Origin: Bacteroidales bacterium
GTDB lineage: Bacteria; Bacteroidota; Bacteroidia; Bacteroidales; F082
Reading direction: 5' to 3'
NCBI GenBank assembly: GCA_016285355.1
Contig: JAEEQP010000016.1
Span: 1-64,000, forward strand
DNA: 64,000 nt
A program made the translations under genes and the position numbers. Positions 28,808-41,099 of this stretch are shown here, one piece after another. The notes under the pieces were generated by a model. The model made no database searches. It saw nothing but the letters and a program-made list of their open reading frames with translations, and was not told where the DNA came from. Within the stretch, counting starts at the first letter, position 1, and each line of letters opens with the position of its first letter.

Positions 28808-29626
28808 TTATTGTTTAAACTGATTATTTTCCAGTATTGCAGCATCCATTAAAGGTAAAACTCTTTGGATTTTTTTTACCCAAATCCATCTGTTTCCAGA
28901 TGTGCTAACTGCACATGCTATTCCTATTAATTTCCCTTCTTGATTCAAAACAGCAGAGCCACTTAACCCTGCCCAATCTTCATAAATCACCTCATCAGGA
29001 TATTGTAAAATGTAATAGTTTTGAGAATCGTCTTCATCAACTAACTTTAATCCAGTTTTAAACGTTTGTTGAGAATTTAATACAACTGTTCCATTAATTT
29101 CAACTAATGAAAACTTCACTCTCCCAAACACAGAATAAGTATCTTCATTATTTGCACTAATTATATCAGTATCTTTAATATGAATCTTTCTATCTCCGAC
29201 AGGAACATCCGCACCTTCAATTTTAACCTCACACGTAATACATTCTGTATCTATTTGCCAATCTTGAAGGATGCAAAATGCAGCATCAAATAATGGCATA
29301 TTACCTACGGTTGCTTTATCAATATCTACTTTAAATTGATCAAAGAAATAAATACCTCCAATTGGGATCATCTTTGTTTGAAGTTTCCCTTCAATTATTG
29401 CTGGTATGTTTGTTGATATCGCAATCATGTTATTTTCAATCTTCCTAACACCATTATCGTGAGTGTTAACAACATGATCTGCTGTAACAAAAAAAGTCAA
29501 TCCTTTATATTCAAGCATAAAACCACTTCCAACAGATTGTGGCAATGGCGATGTTGCATCTTTAGAGAATACAACAATTTGATACCTAATGTGTTCAAAT
29601 AATGAAATCAATTCTTGATTTGTCAT
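28808..29626 (-). CDS. Trypsin-like serine protease, cytosolic
   Basis: A 272-residue chymotrypsin-fold protease without a signal peptide. Catalytic triad by pattern: His51 in FFVTADHVV, Asp114 in PLFDAAFCIL, Ser222 in WAGLSGSAVLN; the oxyanion loop lacks the usual GDSGGP but keeps G-x-S-G. N-terminal VGSGFMLEYKG is the usual first strand. Stand-alone intracellular trypsin-like domains are frequent in defence loci, where cleavage is switched on by a sensor. It lies 36 bases after hsdS and five before the proteasome-like gene, in AT-rich DNA. Confidence 0.82.
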   Translation of the reverse strand: MTNQELISLFEHIRYQIVVFSKDATSPLPQSVGSGFMLEYKGLTFFVTADHVVNTHDNGVRKIENNMIAISTNIPAIIEGKLQTKMIPIGGIYFFDQFKVDIDKATVGNMPLFDAAFCILQDWQIDTECITCEVKIEGADVPVGDRKIHIKDTDIISANNEDTYSVFGRVKFSLVEINGTVVLNSQQTFKTGLKLVDEDDSQNYYILQYPDEVIYEDWAGLSGSAVLNQEGKLIGIACAVSTSGNRWIWVKKIQRVLPLMDAAILENNQFKQ

Positions 29627-29662
29627 ATTACATTTCCTTTCTTTTTTAATGTCTATTGTTCG

Positions 29663-30889
29663 TTATTCTTTTACCCTCACCCTCCCCGTCAGCAAATTCT
29701 GCATCAATGACTTCTTCAGCCTTTCAAGGACAGCGATTTTGTTTCTCTTTTTGTTTATTATGTTATGGCTTTCATCCAACAACAGTGCTATTTGTTGTTG
29801 CTCCTCAAAAGTTTCAGGAATAGCAACTTTCAATTTGTGTATATCATTTCTATTTAAGGTGGGAACCGTTGTTCCTGCATAATACCTACTGAAATCCATT
29901 GAAAGAATCAAATAGTAGATGTATTTTGGCACATTACCTTTGAAATCTTTCACATACAATGTCGTATTATGCGCCCAGAATTTTTCTTCAATATAAAACG
30001 CTTTGCCAATAGTTCCTGATCTGCCTGTTACTACTCCTGGCGGTTCAACAAAGTATCGATTATGTCTAATTGAAACCCCATTAGATTTTACGACAGGATA
30101 AATTCCAGAAACTACATCATTATCTGTTAAATCACTTCCTCTTTGTAATACAGCAAACTCCTTGAACTTATCGCATCTCCACCCCTTCGGCACTCTTCCA
30201 AACTTCTCATCCACATAAAATTCATCCTCTTTGCGGAGTGTGCCATCGGGTTTCATGCGGCCGGTGAGGAGGTTCTGCATCAGGCTCTTTTTCAGTTGCT
30301 CGGCGGCGGATATGCTGGCTTGCACCGCCGCTATCGCCTCGTCAACCTTCGAGAGCATGGCGGCTATGGCGGTTTGTTCATCGGAAGAAGGTTTGGGAAG
30401 TGCCACCTTTATATATTGCTTCCAATCTAAATTCCGAATGCCCGTTGTCTGCGATTGCATTCCTGCCGTAATGCCCATTTCGTACATTTGTTGAAGACAA
30501 TAATAAACGAACTTGGCGTTTACTTCATCATTCAAACTTATTCTTTGGATAAAATTGGCGAAAGCGTAATCGGTTTTCGCCAACTCATCTGTAATAAACC
30601 CAACTCGCCCAACAGGTTGTGTCTCACTACCACCGCTTCGTTCTATCAAAATATCAGAAGCATGCAACTTCTTTTCCTCAAACTTCCGCTTTGACAAAGT
30701 ACGATAAGCGATGTCCGACAAATCCAATTTTCCGTCATTATTGAAATTAGTGCTTCGAATAACACCAATGGCATCTTTGTCAGGCTCGCTTCCCCAATCG
30801 CCAGCATCGTTTTTCACAAGCATGGATTTCAACTGAAATGTATCGAAATCGCTGCAAACAGTTCCTATTTTAGTCTGTTTCTCCATCAT
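29663..30889 (-). CDS. hsdS: Type I restriction-modification specificity subunit S
   Basis: Reads the bipartite DNA target. 408 residues with two target-recognition domains (about 10-175 and 225-375), each followed by a conserved coiled-coil spacer. The spacers end in near-identical LKKSLMQNLLTGR strings (around 205-218 and at the C-terminus), the usual internal repeat of S subunits. The second recognition domain is AT-rich DNA, consistent with domain swapping. ATGATG start: the first ATG overlaps the yhcG-type stop by four bases. Target sequence cannot be predicted by eye. Confidence 0.95.
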   Translation of the reverse strand: MMEKQTKIGTVCSDFDTFQLKSMLVKNDAGDWGSEPDKDAIGVIRSTNFNNDGKLDLSDIAYRTLSKRKFEEKKLHASDILIERSGGSETQPVGRVGFITDELAKTDYAFANFIQRISLNDEVNAKFVYYCLQQMYEMGITAGMQSQTTGIRNLDWKQYIKVALPKPSSDEQTAIAAMLSKVDEAIAAVQASISAAEQLKKSLMQNLLTGRMKPDGTLRKEDEFYVDEKFGRVPKGWRCDKFKEFAVLQRGSDLTDNDVVSGIYPVVKSNGVSIRHNRYFVEPPGVVTGRSGTIGKAFYIEEKFWAHNTTLYVKDFKGNVPKYIYYLILSMDFSRYYAGTTVPTLNRNDIHKLKVAIPETFEEQQQIALLLDESHNIINKKRNKIAVLERLKKSLMQNLLTGRVRVKE

Positions 30890-31968
30890 TGTTCCTTGTC
30901 AATTGTTCCTTGTTCATCCAATCCTCGTGCTTTTGCGGCTTCCAAGGACTTGTGAATCTGATGTATCAAGACCTCTCTTGGCGGCAGCTCCGTCATGTAT
31001 TGCGCCACCTTGATGCCCGACTTGTCGAGCTGTAGCAACTCAATCTGTTCCTCGCCACCTTCCGTGCATAGCAGCAGACCGAGGGGCGTTTCTTCCCCTT
31101 CCTCCATCTCGTATTGCTCCAACCAACGCAGATAAAGCTCCATCTGTCCCTTATACTGCGCCTTAAAGCGGCCAAGTTTCAAATCGATGGCAATAAGACG
31201 ATGCAGACGGCGGTGATAAAACAACAAGTCGAGATAAAAATCCTCGCCATCGATGATCATCCGCTTCTGCCGTGCCACAAAACTGAAGCCATTACCCAAC
31301 TCGATGATAAACTGCTCCAAGTGGGCTATCAGGCTATCCTCCAAACTCTTCTCGCTATACATGCCTTTCAACCCCGTAAACTCAAGGAAATAAGGGCTCT
31401 TGAAAACCAAGTCGGGCGAAAGCACATTGTCGTCGCGCAGTTGCGAAAGTTCCTGCTTGATCAACACATCAGGCTTGCCGCTGATGGCCGTGCGCTCGTA
31501 GAGCATTCCGTCGATTTCTTTGCGAAGCTGACGGATACTCCATCTCTCAGAGGCTGCCAATGTTACATAAAACTCGCGTGCCAAGGGATCTTTGATGGGA
31601 AGAACACCCACAAAATGAGACCATGACAATTGTGTCGCAAGTTGCGACACAATTTGAAAGTCTGGAAAAGACTGTGCAAATTGCATCATTCTTCTGATGT
31701 TTTTCTCATCAAATCCTTTTACGCCATACTCCTCTTGCAATTGTCGTGACACTGTCGCGACAATTTGTTTTCCATAATCAGCGCGTTGATTATCAAGCAC
31801 TTCACGATTGATACGCTCGCCGATATGCCAGTACATCATGGTCAACTCGCTGTTGACGGTGAACGCCACACGGTTGCGCGCCTGCTCGATAATCTGACGC
31901 AAATCGCCAATCAGGGATGCTGGCACCACTGTTGACACAATTGGTTGGGGAGTATTATTATTGTCCAT
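30886..31968 (-). CDS. YhcG-type PD-(D/E)XK nuclease (DUF1016)
   Basis: A 360-residue nuclease of the YhcG family. N-terminal helical domain LTMMYWHIGERI, SRQLQEEYGVKGFDEKNIRRM, and WSHFVGVLPIKDP (the last normally W.H...L), then a PD-(D/E)XK core: DFYLDLLFYHRRLHRLIAIDLKLGRFK, with Asp and D-x-K. Such genes often sit inside type I restriction operons. It falls between hsdM and hsdS, 18 bases after hsdM. The precise role is not established; a structure-specific or recombination role has been proposed for relatives. Confidence 0.92.
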   Translation of the reverse strand: MDNNNTPQPIVSTVVPASLIGDLRQIIEQARNRVAFTVNSELTMMYWHIGERINREVLDNQRADYGKQIVATVSRQLQEEYGVKGFDEKNIRRMMQFAQSFPDFQIVSQLATQLSWSHFVGVLPIKDPLAREFYVTLAASERWSIRQLRKEIDGMLYERTAISGKPDVLIKQELSQLRDDNVLSPDLVFKSPYFLEFTGLKGMYSEKSLEDSLIAHLEQFIIELGNGFSFVARQKRMIIDGEDFYLDLLFYHRRLHRLIAIDLKLGRFKAQYKGQMELYLRWLEQYEMEEGEETPLGLLLCTEGGEEQIELLQLDKSGIKVAQYMTELPPREVLIHQIHKSLEAAKARGLDEQGTIDKEQ

Positions 31969-31986
31969 TGTTCATTTGTTGGCTTT

Positions 31987-34023
31987 TCATTGCAAATTCT
32001 TCAATAACTCATTCAGTTCCTTCTCCGCATCCGATTCCGTTTGCATCTCCTTTTGGAAATTGGCAATTGCCTCCTTCAGGTCTATCTGCTCCTCAGGCTC
32101 GAAGGTGTCGACATAGCGCGGGATGTTGAGGTTGAACTCGTTTTCCTCAATCTCGTCCATGTCCACGATGGAGAAATAACGCTTGCGCAACTCAGTGTCG
32201 CCAAACATTTGCATCAACTCCGATTCCACCTCGGCGATAGCTTGGCATTGTTTTTCGGCTTTCTCATGGGCGGCTTTTTCACGGGCTATCCTGTCGGCGG
32301 TCAGCTTGTCCAAAGCCTTTTGCGCCGTTTCCACCGCTTTCTTTTCACTCGCCGTCGGCTTCTTGTTTGTAGCCAACTTGTCATTGACGGTTTTCTCGGC
32401 TTTAGCCAAACGGCGTCTTGCTTGGGCCAACTCCTCTGCCGTATCGTTGTCGATTTCAGACATCTGAAAATCAAGGTCTTCGTCTATCTGGTTATAAAGC
32501 CTGTTCTTCTGTAACGCGATCCAAGCCTTGGCCTTGTCGATGTCGCCCCAACTTTCCAGCATGGTGGAAATCCGCAGCACATCCTGAGGCTCCAACACAC
32601 TCATGTTGGCATCTTCGCGATACCAGCCTTTCTTGGCGGCATACACCATCAGCACCTTGTTTTTATGCTCCTCGGGCTTGTTCTTGTCGAAGAAAATGAT
32701 GGCACCGGGGATGGTGGTTCCGTAAAACAGATTGCCAGGTAGCACCACAATGGCATCAATGATATTGATATGCTGCTTGAAATCGACACCTTGCAAGAAA
32801 CCACGACGAATCATATACTCCACATCGGCCTTGCGATTCTGTCCGTCTTCCTCTTCGGTCTTCTCAGGCTGGCCACGAAACAGCACGCCTTGCGGACACA
32901 CCACGCCTGCCTTGCCTTTGTCATCCAACGAGGCAATGATATGCTGTAAGAAGGCGAAATCGCCGTTGCTGTAAGGTGGAACGCCATAAACGAGGCGGTT
33001 GTATGGGTCGGTAAACTCCTTTTTGTATTCAATCTGCGGTGTACCGTCCTTTTTGTTGACGGTATTGCCTTTTTTGTCCTTCTTGGGCTCACCGTTTTGT
33101 GCCCAGTTCTCCAAAGAAAACGGGAAATTGGCCATCACCTTGTCGAAAGTGCGGAGTTCCAGTTCGTTGTCTTCATCCTTGAATTTCGGGTCGCGGATGG
33201 TGTCGCCTTGTTCGATGCGGGCATCCAAACCATGAAGGATCATGTTGATATTACAGATAGCCCAGGTGTTCCACACCAGTTCTTGTCCGAAAAGACGGAC
33301 ACCTTTTTGCGTATCGTAGCTGGCACGGACATATTTGGCCGCATTCAGCAGGAAACCACCGGAACCGCAGGTGGGGTCATATATGGTTTCGCCTTTTTGC
33401 GGTTTCAAGTATCGGACAATAATGTCGACTACTTCCTGCGGCGTGTAAAACTGTCCCGCCATGGTTCCGCCCTTGTTTTCATCAGCAAAACGCTTGATGA
33501 GGTATTCGTAAGCATCGCCCAGCACATCCACCGTCACATTCTTGTTGCTCAAATCCACGGCACTCAAATAGTTGATGAGATTGGTAAGCACCTCAGGGTC
33601 AAGTTTCTTTCCGCCAGAGCCATCAGGAGCAGGCTCATTCCAACGCACGGTATTGATGATGCCTTTGAGGATGTATTTGCCGTTCTTGTCAACATTTTGT
33701 TCCGCTATATCAGTGACAGCTTTATCCAGTTTTTCGTTCTTCTTGTCGATGGAAGCCAAGCGGACATCTTCCCAGAAACAACCTTGAGGGATGGTGAAAT
33801 CGTGTTTTTTCTTGGTAATCACCTCCAGCTCCCTTGGCGTAGGCTCACGCATATAATCCGCCACAAACTGTTCTCTTCCGTTTTCTATTTCCCATTGGTA
33901 ATTGTCGGAAAGCCGTTTGAAGAACAACAAAGAAAGGATGTATGACTTGTAATCCTCCACTTTGTCGCGAAGGATGTCGGCCATACCGAAAAGGAGGTTG
34001 CCTAAGGCTTGCTTTGTAATCAT
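31987..34023 (-). CDS. hsdM: Type I restriction-modification methyltransferase subunit M
   Basis: N6-adenine methyltransferase of the type I complex, 678 residues. N-terminal HsdM helical domain (DKVEDYKSYILSLLFFKRLSD), GQFYTPQEVVD, S-adenosylmethionine motif I DPTCGSGG at 216-223, catalytic motif IV as NFPF at 299-302 (a known variant of NPPF). A long charged helical stretch follows (about 530-600: EELAQARRRLAKAEKTV), then a tail that contacts HsdS. First gene of the operon. Confidence 0.97.
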   Translation of the reverse strand: MITKQALGNLLFGMADILRDKVEDYKSYILSLLFFKRLSDNYQWEIENGREQFVADYMREPTPRELEVITKKKHDFTIPQGCFWEDVRLASIDKKNEKLDKAVTDIAEQNVDKNGKYILKGIINTVRWNEPAPDGSGGKKLDPEVLTNLINYLSAVDLSNKNVTVDVLGDAYEYLIKRFADENKGGTMAGQFYTPQEVVDIIVRYLKPQKGETIYDPTCGSGGFLLNAAKYVRASYDTQKGVRLFGQELVWNTWAICNINMILHGLDARIEQGDTIRDPKFKDEDNELELRTFDKVMANFPFSLENWAQNGEPKKDKKGNTVNKKDGTPQIEYKKEFTDPYNRLVYGVPPYSNGDFAFLQHIIASLDDKGKAGVVCPQGVLFRGQPEKTEEEDGQNRKADVEYMIRRGFLQGVDFKQHINIIDAIVVLPGNLFYGTTIPGAIIFFDKNKPEEHKNKVLMVYAAKKGWYREDANMSVLEPQDVLRISTMLESWGDIDKAKAWIALQKNRLYNQIDEDLDFQMSEIDNDTAEELAQARRRLAKAEKTVNDKLATNKKPTASEKKAVETAQKALDKLTADRIAREKAAHEKAEKQCQAIAEVESELMQMFGDTELRKRYFSIVDMDEIEENEFNLNIPRYVDTFEPEEQIDLKEAIANFQKEMQTESDAEKELNELLKNLQ

Positions 34024-34042
34024 AACTACATGTATTATCCTG

Positions 34043-34050
34043 CAAAGATA
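34043..34050 (-). promoter_or_regulatory. -7 box for the restriction/defence operon
   Basis: Minus-strand TATCTTTG, 20 bases before the hsdM ATG, in the short gap after the beta-galactosidase gene. No other clear box is seen before the next eight genes. Confidence 0.7.
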
Positions 34051-34055
34051 GTTTT

Positions 34056-38043
<3,988 letters not shown>

Positions 38044-38052
38044 CAAAGAGTA

Positions 38053-38451
38053 TCATAGTTTTTCACTTTCCAAGAGCATTCGGTCATTATCCGGAATCCG
38101 TTCCGCCTTGTTAGCCTCGCGGTCGAAATAGACCACCACGGCGTGGCACAGCGTCTTGACCTCACCTGTCTCGGCATCTTTCAGGCATTGCTCCATCCTG
38201 AAGCTGGAGTTGCCCATCTCCGTGACGCGGTTCTCGCAAACAATCGGGTCGTGGAAATGCACTGGCTTGCGGAAATCAAGGTCGACATGGACGAGGACAT
38301 ATTTGAAAGTCAGCCAGTCGATTCGGGTTTGGAAGGCATGCTCGAAGTAGCGGCTTCGGCCCATGTCGAAATAGTTGCATTGCGCCCCGTTGTTGACATG
38401 GTTGTAGGGGTCGAGGTCGCTCATGCGGATTTGGATGGGACAGGAGAACAT
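38053..38451 (-). CDS. Hotdog-fold acyl-CoA thioesterase (4HBT/YbgC type)
   Basis: A 132-residue thioesterase. The signature IQIRMSDLDPYNHVNNGAQCNYF holds the catalytic Asp and the hotdog helix; HVDLDFRKPVHFHDPIVCENRV continues the fold. Start taken at MFSCPIQIR; the longer frame reads through a low-complexity TTGAATTGTTGA stretch. Substrate is unknown. The gap to the next gene (38452-38702) holds only a promoter for the downstream + gene. Confidence 0.88.
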   Translation of the reverse strand: MFSCPIQIRMSDLDPYNHVNNGAQCNYFDMGRSRYFEHAFQTRIDWLTFKYVLVHVDLDFRKPVHFHDPIVCENRVTEMGNSSFRMEQCLKDAETGEVKTLCHAVVVYFDREANKAERIPDNDRMLLESEKL

Positions 38452-38643
38452 GGTATGTTGAAATGTTGATTGTTGAATCGTTGAATTGTTGAGACCACAA
38501 AAATAGGAAAAACTTTCATACACACTAATTTTTCAGACTGCCAAAACTGCTTTCATCATTTTTTACGAACAAATGGCATGTTCCTCAAAATAGATTCTTT
38601 TTCCAAAAAATGACATTTTTTGCCCCCGAAAGAACAAAAACTG

Positions 38644-38651
38644 TACTTTTG
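38644..38651 (+). promoter_or_regulatory. -7 box for T9SS cargo gene
   Basis: TACTTTTG, 51 bases before the ATG. Confidence 0.6.
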
Positions 38652-38702
38652 CGGCTTCAAAAATGGCAAATCTTCACTAATTATAATTCTAAATTACTAA
38701 AA

Positions 38703-40556
38703 ATGAAAAGATTAACTATATTTCTATTGGCAATGATAGCCACATTTGCGCTACATGCCCAAGAGGTCAATGATTCTATCAACAACAATGCCTCAAACGG
38801 CCGAGTCATGTATTTCACTGGTGAAGTAAACTGCGAGTGGAATACCTTGGGAAACTGGCGCGTTGGCAGTCCTGATGGAGCACTGGCTGACTCACTCCCC
38901 GTAGAACCAAATCCTGATCTGGGCTGGATAGGTGATGATGTCATCCTCCTTAGCAATTGCAACCTCAACTTCTATGAATGGTGGGAGATATTAGGCTACC
39001 GTACCCTTACCATCGAAGACGGTGTCCAATTGCATTGTCCAAGTGGTGAGGAGTTTAAGGCCACTATGAAGAAAAACATCGAACCTTATGATCTCCATGT
39101 GAACGACTTTGGTTGGAATCCGAACGGCTGGAATCTGATTTCCATTCCGGTGACGGCGAATTATATTGAAATTCAAGAAGATACCCAAGACCATCCTGAT
39201 GAAGCACCCTTCATTGATTACGAAGAGGCTGGATTCTTCTACGGTGAAAACTTTGACTTCTACCACTTCAACCAGGAGTATCCGTACGCAGAATGGAGAA
39301 ACTATAGAGATTATGTCGGGCGTGACTCGACTTTTGTCGTGCATGACTTGGCTTATTACGATTATGACTCGGTTTGTAATGTCGTGTATGACACGGTTAC
39401 TCACAATGATACGCTTTGGTATGTCGTGCATGACACGGTTTATGTCGCGCAAGACGCGAACTTTGTGGCTGAACGCAACGGCTATTTGTATGCCAACTAC
39501 CTGCCCACCACCTTGAGTTTCACGGGTTATCTATATACCTGTGCGAAGAAAGAACATCGCTACCTTCGTTATGATAGTATTAGCCCCAAGTATCATTATA
39601 GTGGCTATAACTTGGTGGGCAATCCTTATCCTTGCAATGCTACAGTGGAAACAGGCAGCTGGGAAACAGTTGGAGACAAAACCTATTGGATTAATTATAT
39701 TCATAGTTTCTATACGCTGAATGAAGCCAGAAACAATGTTATGGTATTAGATTATAATCCACAAGATCCAACAGGAACAGGAATAGTCGTTCCCCCTATG
39801 ACGGCCTTGTTTGTAGTTGCAACCAGAAGCCATAGGTTGTCAAACGTGATCTTTAGGCCTGCGGAAAGTTTTGATATCGATGAAGGAGAAACATTGGTCA
39901 GAGGCAATGGTGTTGAAAACCTGCAGATTGAATTGACCGCCAACGGTGTCCTACTAGACAGGGTCTTTATGAAGGCTGGCAAGGGTGAGAATTGCAGCAA
40001 GCTCAGCTTGAGCCAGTACGCCCCAATAATTTACGTTCCCGAGGACGGCAAGGAATATGCCATTGCTTACAGGGAAGGGGCCAACATGATGCCGCTGTGC
40101 TTCACCACCGCCAAGAACGACATCTTCACGCTGGAATTCGACACGAGGGGCTATAATGGCAGCTACCTGCACCTCATCGATAACGCCACGGGCACCGACA
40201 TCGACCTGCTGGCCGCCACTTCGACTCCTTCGACAGGCTCAGGAACCGAAGGCTCAGTGGCCAGTTACACCTTCAATTCAGAAGATGCCCACTATGCCGC
40301 CCGTTTCAAAATCGTTTTCGCCGAGGAAGCCTCCAATGACATCGTCGATAGTTTCGCTTTCATCAGCAACGGTGAGCTCATAATCAACAACAGCGGTGCA
40401 GCCACCTTGCAAGTGATGGACATCACGGGCCGCATCCTGAGCAGCGAGAACATCAAGGGTAGCCACAGCATGAGCCTCAACCTGAGCGCGGGCGTATATG
40501 TGGTCCGCCTTTGCAACGGCAGGGATGTGAAGACGCAGAAGATTGTTGTTAATTAA
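38703..40556 (+). CDS. T9SS-secreted protein of unknown function
   Basis: 617 residues from the MKRLTIFLL start: signal peptide, an N-terminal beta-rich region (VNCEWNTLGNWRVG), a tyrosine/aspartate-rich middle with three imperfect repeats of a VVHDTVYV-like unit around residues 205-245, and a C-terminal T9SS type A domain (LQVMDITGRILSSENIKG, LSAGVYVVRLCNG, TQKIVVN). STPSTGSGTEG near residue 520 is encoded by the dispersed palindromic repeat. No enzymatic motif was recognised. Probably anchored on the cell surface through A-LPS. Confidence 0.82.
   Translation: MKRLTIFLLAMIATFALHAQEVNDSINNNASNGRVMYFTGEVNCEWNTLGNWRVGSPDGALADSLPVEPNPDLGWIGDDVILLSNCNLNFYEWWEILGYRTLTIEDGVQLHCPSGEEFKATMKKNIEPYDLHVNDFGWNPNGWNLISIPVTANYIEIQEDTQDHPDEAPFIDYEEAGFFYGENFDFYHFNQEYPYAEWRNYRDYVGRDSTFVVHDLAYYDYDSVCNVVYDTVTHNDTLWYVVHDTVYVAQDANFVAERNGYLYANYLPTTLSFTGYLYTCAKKEHRYLRYDSISPKYHYSGYNLVGNPYPCNATVETGSWETVGDKTYWINYIHSFYTLNEARNNVMVLDYNPQDPTGTGIVVPPMTALFVVATRSHRLSNVIFRPAESFDIDEGETLVRGNGVENLQIELTANGVLLDRVFMKAGKGENCSKLSLSQYAPIIYVPEDGKEYAIAYREGANMMPLCFTTAKNDIFTLEFDTRGYNGSYLHLIDNATGTDIDLLAATSTPSTGSGTEGSVASYTFNSEDAHYAARFKIVFAEEASNDIVDSFAFISNGELIINNSGAATLQVMDITGRILSSENIKGSHSMSLNLSAGVYVVRLCNGRDVKTQKIVVN
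40229..40247 (+). repeat. Dispersed TTCGACAGGCTCA repeat, half copy in T9SS gene
   Basis: Same core as 9989-10007 with the same preceding CTTCGACTC, in frame, encoding PSTGSGT. Confidence 0.75.
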
Positions 40557-40563
40557 GATACGA

Positions 40564-40632
40564 GACTACGAGACACGAGACCGCGAGAAGTTTGGTTGTC
40601 CCGTGTCACGAAGTCCCGCGTCCCGTGTCAAA
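40564..40632. repeat. Imperfect intergenic inverted repeat
   Basis: GACACGAGACCGCGAGA pairs, with mismatches, with TCCCGCGTCCCGTGTC; extra GAGAC/CCGTGTC copies lie beside it. Unlike the other repeat families; seen once. Confidence 0.55.
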
Positions 40633-40687
40633 TGATATTGAAGTTTAATTTTGAACAGTTTATTAACGAATTAAAAACACACACAAT

Positions 40688-41089
40688 ATGAAAAAACTAA
40701 TTTTGACTGCAGCAATCATTCTGGGCTTTGCTATGGGCTCATATGCACAAAAACTCTTCATGGATGAGAAAGAAATCCAAGATGGCCTTTTCGCACGTGA
40801 TAATTTCTATTATTTGATGATGAGTGATGATGAAATAGAGTATGATAGAATAGAGAATGATAACGTACCCCAAGGTGGTCTTTTCGGGCTTGGTGATTTA
40901 GGTCTTTTTGGGATGTCGAGGGATGGTGGGACCTTTAGTCTTTGTCTTCCTGGCCACAACTTCACCACCAATTGGAATGGCGGATCGCAAGGACATGATG
41001 ACGACCTGCTACCACTCGGCAACGGTGCCTTGCTGCTCATAGGCTTTGGCGCCGCCTACGCCCTATCGAAGAGAAAGAAGGAAGACTAA
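40688..41089 (+). CDS. Small secreted protein with sorting-like C-terminus
   Basis: 133 residues: signal peptide (MKKLILTAAIILGFAMGSYAQ), acidic segment, a glycine-rich QGGLFGLGDLGLFGM stretch, then a tripartite C-terminus: short motif PLGNG, about 16 hydrophobic residues (ALLLIGFGAAYAL), and the basic tail SKRKKED. This order (motif, membrane segment, basic tail) is that of exosortase/rhomboid-type sorting signals. The cognate sortase is not in the window. Function unknown. Confidence 0.72.
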   Translation: MKKLILTAAIILGFAMGSYAQKLFMDEKEIQDGLFARDNFYYLMMSDDEIEYDRIENDNVPQGGLFGLGDLGLFGMSRDGGTFSLCLPGHNFTTNWNGGSQGHDDDLLPLGNGALLLIGFGAAYALSKRKKED

Positions 41090-41099
41090 TCTATTGGTG

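Noticed and set aside
29663..30889. Phase-variable inversion at hsdS
   Set aside because: The two spacer repeats agree in protein but differ in DNA, no second hsdS fragment or recombinase is nearby.
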